From contig JBITNC010000001.1 in the NCBI GenBank assembly GCA_050084985.1, positions 3,038,001 through 3,102,000 of the forward strand: DNA of 64,000 nucleotides, written 5' to 3'. The translations under genes were made by a program, and so were the position numbers. The notes beneath the pieces are model-generated. The model did not search any database and was not told where the DNA came from. It was given only the letters and a program-made list of their open reading frames with translations. The stretch comes from Nageia nagi (Eukaryota > Pinophyta). Numbering within the stretch: position 1 is the first letter of the stretch; every line of letters starts with the position of its first letter. This document shows positions 52,009 through 60,807 of the stretch, one piece after another.

Positions 52009-52497
52009 TGTTAGAATTTGTAATGAAATATTGTGAATATCTAGACTCCTTGTAAATTCAATTAATCACTTAAGGGTATGTAGATACCTTAAGTGATTAA
52101 TAGATTTCTTTAATATGTAGACTTTGACTTTACCAAAGGAGTTAGTTGGTAGGTTGAAGTTTGGTGGTACATTTAATGTAACCCTAACCTTACCCTTGGG
52201 TTAAAGGAAGGTTAGGGAGGTGCTCTCAACCTATAAATAGAGGGCCTCTCCTCATGTAAACATATCTAAGTTTTGAGTAAGATTACTCTACTTGGTTGTG
52301 TAGGAGAGAGCTAGAGAATAGTTGTAAGAGAGACATAGATTTGAGAATAAGAGAACTAGTTGTGGATGTACTCCCAAGGAGGGAGAAACCACATTATATT
52401 GATGTGTTATCTTGAGTGATTGTGTTATCTTGTGTACACTTGAGTTTCCTAGTCTAATGTCCTAGAGGATTTGTTTAGATCTAGTGCAAATCCTTCA
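52009..52497 (+). repeat. Element 3 5' LTR (489 bp)
   Basis: It starts TGTTAGAATTTGTAATG and ends AAATCCTTCA. It contains a strong palindrome (52062-52100) and the TATA box CCTATAAATAGAGGG near 52230. Confidence 0.95.
52062..52100 (+). other. U3 palindrome/hairpin of the Element 2/3 LTR family
   Basis: The left arm TTAATCACTTAAGGGTAT (52062-52079) pairs with the right arm ATACCTTAAGTGATTAA (52084-52100): 17 pairs with one bulged G and a GTAG loop. Counterparts lie at 60365-60403 in the 3' LTR, 39730-39778 and 47911-47945 in Element 2, and 35992-36040 in the solo LTR. It lies about 130 bases upstream of the TATA box, so it is part of U3. Confidence 0.9.
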
Positions 52498-52499
52498 AT

Positions 52500-52511
52500 T
52501 GGTATCAGAGC
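52500..52511 (+). other. Element 3 primer binding site
   Basis: TGGTATCAGAGC lies two bases after the 5' LTR. Confidence 0.95.
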
Positions 52512-53159
52512 CACGTTGAGGAAGCTCTTTTGGTGTGGAAGCTACATCTTGGAAGTGCTTCATCCTTCTCAACTTTGGAGATCTTCATTCTTCATTGTGA
52601 GGTAAAAGGTTTGCAAAGGTATAACCTTCTATCCTTCTTTAACAAAGTTCATTATGATACTAATCTTTTGTATGATTATGCTAGCTCAATGTCTTAGCAA
52701 TACCATAATATATTTTTGCTATTCTCTTCTTACTAACAAACTTTTATGTTAGTAATCTATTTTTAATGTACAAAGAAAATGTTTTTTCTTTTGAGCAAAA
52801 TATATTATGCTAGCATCTTATTGAAAAGATTTTTTACAAGTCTTTTGTGAACAATATCAAAAAAAAAGGAGGAAGGTGCAATTTTTTTTTCATATTTTAT
52901 TGTTGAAATAGAAAGGAGGACAAATTTTTTTAAAAGGGCACAATCATATATTAGTGGCACCATAATATATATCTTGCATTATTTTAAACCTATAGTCAAA
53001 AGCTATATATTTTTTATTTTAAACAAATTTGTTTAAATGCTAAATTAAAAAATATATATGTATGGGGGCAATTAATACAAATATAAAATTTCATTCACGT
53101 TTTGTTTTACAATGTATTACAATATCCATTAAATTAATACAATAAAAATTATTGGGGGG

Positions 53160-54145
53160 GTCAAATTTTTTTTAAAACGCGGGGCATTCTCCCGCGCGCG
53201 CCACCGCCGCCGCTCCTCCGCTCCGCCCCCCCCTGCCCGCGCCACTGGGCACCACTCCGTGTCTTCCTCCTCCCTCTGTAGGTCTCTAAATTATTTGACA
53301 AAATGCCTCATCGACTGCAATGATCTCAGGCTATGCACAAATCGGATACATTGAACGGGGCTGCGAACTGTTGAATGCCTCGCGCAACCTTGGAAGCATA
53401 GGGAAGGCACGTAAATCATTTGGCATAATGCATGCTGCAGAGCCCAGTCCTTCTCCTCCACATGCTGCTCTCCTCCCCTTTCACGCCCTGCTCGCACCAC
53501 CCTCTTGATCCCAGGATATGCACCGAACGGATACGTTGAACGGGTATGTGTGTTGTTTGATGCAATCCGTGATGCAGACACGTTTCCTGACATGCAATGA
53601 TCGTAGAAAATGCACAAAACTGACTCTCTATCTCGTAGCCTTCTCCCTTCATCCGCATGGCCGCGTAGGTGGCAGCATCACCGTGGGAGCAGGAGGTCGT
53701 AATCGCCACTGTCTGTGCTTGTTTATACATGATGACTGCTCTGCACGTGCCCTCTCCTCCACTTCTCTACCTCCGTAGCGCTCCAACCCAACTCCTCTCG
53801 ATGGCAACCGATTAGTACGCATCGAGGGACAGCCGAGACCCTTCTACTCTCATTCCTCCCTCATCGACCTGTCTTCACGACTTGGGTGGTCCAAAACCGC
53901 CCCACGCAACCTCCACCACCTTACGTGACCTCCTCGCCGACTTTGGCCCCTGCCACTCTGCCCAGCCTCCTCTTCCTCCTTCCCTGGTCCAGGTTGATGG
54001 ACTACCAAAACCTTGCAAGTCTTCTTAGTCCCCTTAAATGCCTTAGTTTTTTTTTTTTGTTGACCACCTACATCTTTGCACTTCCCACAAGCAACGTATT
54101 TTTTGGTGGAAGACCAAAGGGGGTTCATATTTTTTCCACCTACTA
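53160..54145 (+). other. Element 3 GC-rich leader cassette
   Basis: About 1 kb of GC-rich sequence begins abruptly after an AT-rich leader (TTTTTTTTAAAACGCGGGG) and ends before AGCATTTAATGA at 54146. Base composition and the PPR fragment inside point to captured host DNA. Element 2 has a different GC-rich block at the same place. Confidence 0.75.
53288..53600 (+). pseudogene. Captured fragment of a pentatricopeptide repeat (PPR) gene
   Basis: In shifting frames of the + strand there are KLFDKMPHR, then MISGYAQIGYIERGCELLNA from 53320, then IPGYAPNGYVERVCVLFDA and RDADT from about 53511. These are the helix-turn motifs of plant PLS-class PPR proteins (consensus M-I-A-G-Y-A-Q-N-G-Y and E-A-L-x-L-F). 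Native PPR proteins bind organellar RNA. This copy is frameshifted and has stops, so it is a dead fragment. Confidence 0.75.
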
Positions 54146-54499
54146 AGCATTTAATGATTATTGACTTAGGAATTTTTTTTTAGTCCATAAGGTAGACACA
54201 GCATTACCAAGCATTTAAAATAGGGGTATGGGTCTCCTATTGCCATTTGCACACTTATTCTTCTTAGGCATTTTTTTTTCCTTGCTTCCAAGTCAATTGC
54301 TCCATTAAATGCCCTTAGGAGTCCTTAGACTCTTTCTCCTATTTTCCTCCACATTGCATGTTTCATTTAAATGCATATGCACTCTCTAAGCATGGTTCAA
54401 AGGGATCACACTTTAAGTAAAAAGGGGGGGCCTTGGTATAATTTTTTTTTACTTACATTTTATCTAGATGTTGCATATGATGCATGTATCTTATTTGAA

Positions 54500-54780
54500 G
54501 AATAAAACATGCTTAGGACTTAATTTTTTAATGCATGATGCATGCTTACTTAAATTTTAAGTCATGATAGAATGCATGTTATAAGTATGCTTAGGACTTA
54601 AATTTTTAATGCATGATGCATGCTTACTTAAATTTTTAATGCATGATACAATGCATGTTATGAATTAAATACTAAGTATGCTTAGGACTTAAATTTTTTA
54701 ATGCATGATGCATGCTTACTTAAATTTTAAGTCATGATACAATGCATGTTATGAATTAAATACTAAGTAGGACTTAGTTC
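54500..54780. repeat. Tandem repeat of about 85 bp in the Element 3 leader
   Basis: Three units contain ATGCTTAGGACTTAA (near 54509, 54588 and 54677), followed by ATGCATGATGCATGC and ACTTAAATTTT. Similar phrases occur in the Element 2 leader at about 42100-42240. Confidence 0.8.
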
Positions 54781-55162
54781 TTTGTTTAATTCATTAAGTG
54801 CTTGAATAAAGTGAGAAAAATATGAACAATGTAAAAGTCCTTTAGGGGTTAGAACAAAACCCATTGGACTCAATTTTTTTTTGGCCTCTTAAGGTTTCAA
54901 GTTCGTGTGGATGGAGTATTTTTCACCTTACTTTATATTTTTTGCACATTTGCTTATACTTGCAATACGCAAAAATTTGGAAAGTAACCCCTAAAATGAA
55001 TACATCCGCACGTATTTTCCACAACATGACTTGTTTGGGGAGCCATGAGGTGAGGACAGGGAGACTGGAGCCCTTTTAGTCCGAAGAACCGAGTGGTGGT
55101 AAGTCCGTCTTAATTGCCCCTAAGACCTCTGTTGGATTGGACATAACTCTATTAGGTGGACA

Positions 55163-55189
55163 GGCATGTGTGTAGTGATACCACATGTC
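55163..55189 (+). other. Conserved leader hairpin, Element 3 copy
   Basis: GGCATGTG (55163-55170) pairs with CACATGTC (55182-55189) around TGTAGTGATAC. It lies in a leader segment (about 55015-55480) that aligns with about 42535-43060 of Element 2. Confidence 0.75.
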
Positions 55190-55560
55190 CGACACGTCCA
55201 TTCAGGGACTATCCTGATAACCTAGGAGGAAAACTGAAACCCTTAATCAAGATAATTAAAATGGCCGGTCCAAGATACTCGGATCCTTGAAAATTGTAGG
55301 TACTTCTCCTTGTGAGAGTATATCACTGACCAAGGTGAACTGGTTGAGGACTGGTAGTACCTGGGCTCCACCTTGCGGGCATCCAGGTGAAGGCCTAATT
55401 CTATACAAGAAAACAACCCCAACTTTATCCTTCTATGGATCGTGGTTAATGAGTTTACACATGTGGGACATGTTTGATTATTAGATGTTTTATATGTATA
55501 GATGGAAAAATTGTAAAAGTTTGCATTCTTATTTGCATATTTATTTGTTTTTTTGTAGCA

Positions 55561-56721
55561 ATGGTTGAAACCTTCGTTCCCAAGCACATACTCGATGGTT
55601 CCAACTTTGGAATATGGGAACCACGTATGAAAGCTGAGTTACAAGCAAGAAAGCTATGGCAGACAGTTAGTGAAGATGCGGTTGCTCCTACCGATGAGAA
55701 AGCTCTTGAAGTATACAACTCAAAGAATGAGTTAGCAACTTCTATGATTTACCGTGCAGTTTCAGATGATGTCCTTCTCATGATTTCTTCATCAACTTCA
55801 GCAAAGGAAGCTTGGGATAGGTTAAAGAAAATCTACCTTGGGTCCAAATTTTCAAGGAGGTTTACCATTCTACAAAAGTTGTTGCAGTATCGACAAAGTG
55901 AAGATGAAAGTGCCTCCATCTACTTAAACAAAATCATTGACCTCAGGACACAACTGGTTGGTTGTGGATGCAACTGGATCAATGATGAGTTCATGGTCTT
56001 CATCATTCTACAAAGCCTTACTTCAAAGTTCAGCAACTTTGTCACAGTTATGGAAACAAGGCTCGATGATGAAGAAGATGTCATCTCACTTGATAACCTT
56101 TCAAGACTTCTTCTAAAGCATGAGGAAACTTTGAACAAGAAAATGTTGAACCTTTCTCCAAAGGACCATAGCATTGCTCTAGGAGCAACCAAAACTCCTT
56201 TCAAGAAAAAGTTCAAACATTACAAATTCAAAGACAACAAGTCCTCATCTACCTTAAGGAAGTATGACAAAAAGGGCAACAACAACAACAATAATCATGG
56301 CAACTACAGGCACAGGAATGATAAAGCAGGATCAAGCAATCCAACACCTCAAGAAAAGTTTGATGGGAATTGTAACTTCTGTGGCATCTTTGGGCACAAA
56401 GAGTATGATTGTCGCAAAAAGAAATTTGCTCAAAAAGGAAAGGGAAATGCAAATATGAGAAATTTCAATAATAAAAAGAAGAACAAGCATGCTGCTTCTG
56501 TTGCCTACTACTCAATGACTCAAACTATTTCAAATGATTGGATTGTTGATACAGGATGCACTAATCACATGTGTTATGAAAAAGATAAGTTTGAAAACTT
56601 TCATAAGTACAAAAAGGATGCAGTTGTGATAGGTGATAATACAGTCCTTGATGTTCACGGAATAGGGAGTGTGAAGATTCATGGAAAGACTCTTGAAATG
56701 TCTTTTATGTGCCTAAACTAA
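55561..56721 (+). CDS. Element 3 Gag and protease (open frame)
   Basis: It runs 386 residues from the ATG at 55561. The same frame is open upstream to 55474, but homology to Gag starts at MVETFVPKHILDGSNFGIWE. Domains: UBN2-type Gag (EAWDRLKKIYLGSKFSRRF near residue 80), an Asn-rich stretch, a complete CCHC zinc knuckle CNFCGIFGHKEYDC near residue 275, and the aspartic protease site WIVDTGCTNHMC near residue 325. The frame ends early because of a one-base loss near 56697; downstream homology continues in another frame. Confidence 0.88.
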   Translation: MVETFVPKHILDGSNFGIWEPRMKAELQARKLWQTVSEDAVAPTDEKALEVYNSKNELATSMIYRAVSDDVLLMISSSTSAKEAWDRLKKIYLGSKFSRRFTILQKLLQYRQSEDESASIYLNKIIDLRTQLVGCGCNWINDEFMVFIILQSLTSKFSNFVTVMETRLDDEEDVISLDNLSRLLLKHEETLNKKMLNLSPKDHSIALGATKTPFKKKFKHYKFKDNKSSSTLRKYDKKGNNNNNNHGNYRHRNDKAGSSNPTPQEKFDGNCNFCGIFGHKEYDCRKKKFAQKGKGNANMRNFNNKKKNKHAASVAYYSMTQTISNDWIVDTGCTNHMCYEKDKFENFHKYKKDAVVIGDNTVLDVHGIGSVKIHGKTLEMSFMCLN

Positions 56722-59485
56722 GGATGAATCTCATCTCCGTAATTCAAATTACAAGGAAAGGATGCTCATTTGAGTTTACCTCACACTCTTGGTGTGTTAA
56801 GAAAGGACTTGCCACTTTGATGAAAGGATCAGTAAAGAATGACCTTTATATTGTGGATCAAGTACCTTCAAAGATTTGTCTTGCTACAAATGTTTGTTCA
56901 AAAGGTAATCTTTGGCATCAACGATTAGGACACCTTAACCAAAGAGTATTCAAGCTATGAAAACTCAAGAACTTGTGGAAGGTTTACCTAATATTTCACC
57001 CACAGTTGGTCTTTGTGAAAGGTGCATTCTAGGAAAGATGCATAGGAAAAGTTTGAAAAAGATAAGGCAACTCGGGCTACTTGTCCTCTTCAGCTTGTGC
57101 ATTCAGATTTGATGGGTCCTTTTCAGACTAAGTCACTAGGTGGAGCTTCTTATGTTCTAACCTTCATTGATGACTTCAGTAGGATGACATTTGGTTATCT
57201 ACTTGAGCACAAGGATCAAACTTTTGACAGGTTTCAAGACTTCAAGGCACTTGTTGAAAATCAAGCTGATTTTAAGATCAAAATGCTGAGATCTGACAAT
57301 GGGGGTGAGTATAATAGCAATGAGTTTAACGACTTTTGTGTTAAACACGGGATTAAGCGATAATTCACAATCCCTTACACCCCTTAGCAAAATGGAGTTG
57401 CTGAAAGGAAGAATCGCACCATTATGGAAATGGCAAGATGCATGTTGGGTAACCTTCCTAGTTTCTTATGGGGCGAAGCTGTTCACACTGCTATTCACAC
57501 CCTAAATAGGTGTCCTACTAAGGCAGTTGAAGGTAAAACTCCATATGAAGCATGGACAGGAAAGAAACCTAACCTCTCACACTTCAGGGTCTTCGGTTGT
57601 GATGCATTTGCCTTCATTACCTCAGAGAAAAGAAAGAAGCTAGATAAACGATCAGAAAAATGCATCTTTGTGGGGTATGATAATCAGCATAGAGGTTACA
57701 GGCTCTACTCTTCATCCCAGAAAATAGTCTTTGTTTCTAGGGATGTTAAGTTCAATGAACTTTCTGAGGATACGACCTCTCATGCTGAAGTGTCTGATAC
57801 AGATGATTCTTCGCCTGCACCTAACTGGTTGGATGATCATGTAGAGAAGTCACCACAAGAGCAAAATTCTCCGGCATAGAGAATTACAAGAAGTATGACC
57901 TTGAATAAATCCTTATTTGCCAAAATTGATAATATGCATGAGCCATCAACCTTCAAAGAAGCTTCCAAGCAAGAGTGTTGGATGGAAGCTATGAAAGTTG
58001 AGTATGAGGCTCTCATGAAAAATGAAACTTGGGATTTGGTTCCTTATCCCAATGAGAAAAATGTGATTGGCAATAAATGGATATACAAGGTCAAGTACAA
58101 TTCTGATGGAAAAATTGAAAAATACAAGGCAAGATTAGTGGCCAAAGGATTCGCTCAGAAATATGGTATTGATTATGAGGAAACCTTTGCTCCTGTAGCC
58201 AAGATGCCTACTGTCAGAATAATTCTTGCTCTTTCTGCAGCTCAAGGATGGAAAGCTTTTCAACTTGATGTCAAAAGTGCATTTCTCAATGGTGACTTAG
58301 ATGTTGAAATCTACATGAATCAACCAGAAGGATTTATTCCAGAAGGAAAAGAGACTCTTGTGTGCAAACTAAAGAAGTCTTTGTATGGACTTAAGCAAGC
58401 ACCTAGAGCATGGTACAAGAAAATTTCAGGATTCTTTGCAGATATTGGTTTTTCCAAGTGCTTCTCAGATTCAGATCTCTATGTACTCAATCAAGGATAA
58501 GACGTGGTCATAATTCTCCTTTATGTTGATGATCTTCTCATAACAGGTAATAATATTGAAATCATCCAAGAGTGCATCTCCAAACTCAAGGCAACATTTG
58601 AAATGACTGATCTAGGTCTATTGCATTACTATCTTGGGATGCAAGTATACCAACACAAAGATTGTACTTATCTTAGTCAATCTAAGTATATCTCAGACAT
58701 CTTGCAAAAGTTTGGAATGGAGGAGTGCAAATATGTTGCAATACCTGTTTCTCCTGGAATTGTTGTATCACTGAGCTCAAATTCTCAGTTGGCTGATGCT
58801 ACAGCTTATAGACAATTGATTGGTAGTCTTCTGTATCTGACTATCTCTCGTCCTGATATTGCTTTTGCAGTGAATCTGATGGCACGATTCATGCAAAAAC
58901 CATATGTTGAACACCTCAATGCTGTTAAGCAAATCTTGAGGTATGTCGTAGGGACAAAGGATCTTGCTCTTAAGTATTCCAAAGTGCCCTCGATTTTCTC
59001 TCAGGGTTCTCAGATTCTGATTATGGGGGAGATAGAGATGATAGAAAATCAACCTCTGCATATGTGTTTAGCATTGGTTCAGGTGCTATCTCTTGGGCTT
59101 CCAAGAAGCAACCTACTGTGACTCTTTCTACCACTAAAGCCGAATATCGAGCCTGTTTGTTGCCGCCCAAGAAGCTATTTGGCTAAGACATCTTCTGAAC
59201 GAAATTGGGTATACGCAAAATGGCCCATCTCTTATTTCGTCAAATAATCAATCGGCTATCTCTTTGGCTAAGAATCCTATGTTCCATCAGCGAACCAAAC
59301 ATGTAGAAATCCAAGCTCATTTTATCAGGGAGAAGGTTCTAGATGACATCATACACTTGCAGTATTGTCCATCTACTGAAAACTCCGCTGATTTGTTCAC
59401 CAAGCCCCTTCCTGAAGCTCAGTTCTGCAAGCTTAGGGATTCTCTCGGGTTGGTGAAGTTGCCCTCAAGGGGGAGTGAAGTTTAA
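56709..59485 (+). pseudogene. Element 3 pol, broken
   Basis: The order is pre-integrase (LWHQRLGHLN; CILGKMH), integrase (HSDLMGPF, FIDDFSRMTFGYL, MLRSDNGGEYNS, then VFGCDAFAF), reverse transcriptase ([40 protein letters not shown], catalytic YVDDLLITGNN near 58525) and RNase H to LFTKPLPEAQ. Lesions seen: frameshifts near 56697, 56945, 57062, 59000 and 59150, and in-frame stops near 57361, 57386, 57878 and 58498. Several stops are TAA or TAG where the family has glutamine, consistent with C-to-T change. Catalytic residues themselves are intact. Confidence 0.9.
59466..59477 (+). other. Internal purine tract after Element 3 pol
   Basis: CAAGGGGGAGTG follows the end of pol, 830 bases before the tract that abuts the 3' LTR. 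Element 2 has the same arrangement (about 47118 and 47841). Confidence 0.7.
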
Positions 59486-59555
59486 ACTTTTGTTAGTGAT
59501 GACAACTTCACCTCTAAGAGGCCTTTTTTGATTGTACATTTTAGACCTCCGTGGT

Positions 59556-59816
59556 AAGTTTGCTCTGCATGACAAACTTGTTGTACAATTGTTGTTATAG
59601 AGTGTTGATTATTTTATACCTCAGTGGTAAGTTTGCTCTGCATGACAAACTTGTTGTACATTTTATACCTTCATGGTGAGTTTGCTCTGCATGAGAAACT
59701 TATTGTACAAATTATGAGCATGTAATTAATATACCTCCGTGGTAAGTTCGCTCTGCATGACGAACTTGTTGTACATTCTATACCTCCGTGGTGAGTTTGC
59801 TTTGCGTGAGAAACTC
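59556..59816 (+). repeat. Array of five hairpins between pol and the 3' LTR of Element 3
   Basis: Copies at 59556-59579, 59629-59652, 59678-59701, 59744-59767 and 59793-59816. Copies 1 and 2 have stem AAGTTTG/CAAACTT, copy 4 AAGTTCG/CGAACTT, copy 5 GAGTTT/AAACTC, and copy 3 is partly wobble-paired. Loops are near CTCTGCATGA. Flanks also recur: CCTCCGTGGT before and TTGTACA after. Paired changes keep the stem. Confidence 0.88.
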
Positions 59817-60311
59817 GTTGTACAATTTTATGCTCTATTTTAAATCAACACATGTCTATATACAACAGGTGACTATGAGTGATGGCTTGGCATCTCCGTG
59901 ATGGCTTATAGTGCACCATTGATCAGTTATTTATAAGATGGCATTATTTAATTCTCTTATTTGAATATATGATGCATCTAACTGATTTTGTTCATGAGTT
60001 GCTTGTAGCATGCAGGATCTTCTTCAGAAAATGCAGGTTACTCACCTTGTGAAAGCAAACTCATGGAGACTCACATGTCAGCTTAAAGTTGATCGACTAC
60101 TATGTACAGTGAAACCAGTTGTGGTTAATGATTGTATTGTAAACCATTTTTATCAAATGGTAATGTAGTGAGTCTCATACTAGTTCTCAAAAAGATTCTC
60201 AAAAATATGTAAAAGTTCTCATCTCCACTTGTATCTCTATGGAGGAGAACTCTCTCTTACTCTCTCTCTTCTCTCTTCTACGCTCTATCCCAATATTGCA
60301 TTAAGGGGGAG

Positions 60312-60802
60312 TGTTAGAATTTGTAATGAAATATTGTGAATATCTAGACTCCTTGTAAATTCAATTAATCACTTAAGGGTATGTAGATACCTTAAGTGAT
60401 TAATAGAATTCTTTAATATGTAGACTTTGACTTTACCAAAGGAGTTAGTTGGTAGGTTGAAGTTTGGTGGTACATTTAATGTAACCCTAACCTTACCCTT
60501 GGGTTAAAGAGGAAGGTTAGGGAGGTGCTCTCAACCTATAAATAGAGGGCCTCTCCTCATGTAAACATATCTAAGTTTTGAGTAAGATTACTCTACTTGG
60601 TTGTGTAGGAGAGAGCTAGAGAATAGTTGTAAGAGAGACATAGATTTGAGAATAAGAGAACTAGTTGTGGATGTACTCCCAAGGAGGGAGGAACCACATT
60701 ATATTGATGTGTTATCTTGAGTGATTGTGTTATCTTGTGTATACTTGAGTTTCCTAGTCTAAGGTCCTAGAGGATTTGTTTAGATCTAGTGCAAATCCTT
60801 CA
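60312..60802 (+). repeat. Element 3 3' LTR (491 bp)
   Basis: It starts TGTTAGAATTTG right after AAGGGGGAG and ends AAATCCTTCA. It differs from the 5' LTR at four bases and by two inserted bases in the sequence GGGTTAAAGAGG. Confidence 0.95.
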
Positions 60803-60807
60803 CTATA

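Larger units (their letters stand above)
52009..60802 (+). mobile_element. Element 3: full-length young Ty1/Copia retrotransposon with captured sequence
   Basis: This 8,794-bp element has LTRs 52009-52497 and 60312-60802 and a perfect 5-bp duplication CTATA (52004-52008 and 60803-60807). It has a primer site at 52500-52511, a 3-kb leader with a GC-rich PPR-bearing cassette, gag-protease, a broken pol, a hairpin array, and a purine tract AAGGGGGAG (60303-60311). The LTRs differ by 4 substitutions and one 2-bp indel by eye (about 1%), so insertion is recent. Gag, leader, pol and 3' hairpins align with Element 2. Confidence 0.95.

Noticed and set aside
55474-55560. Upstream in-frame ATG as the start of Element 3 Gag
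   Set aside because: Family similarity and alignment with Element 2 begin at the ATG at 55561; the upstream stretch is a hydrophobic leader translation without counterpart.
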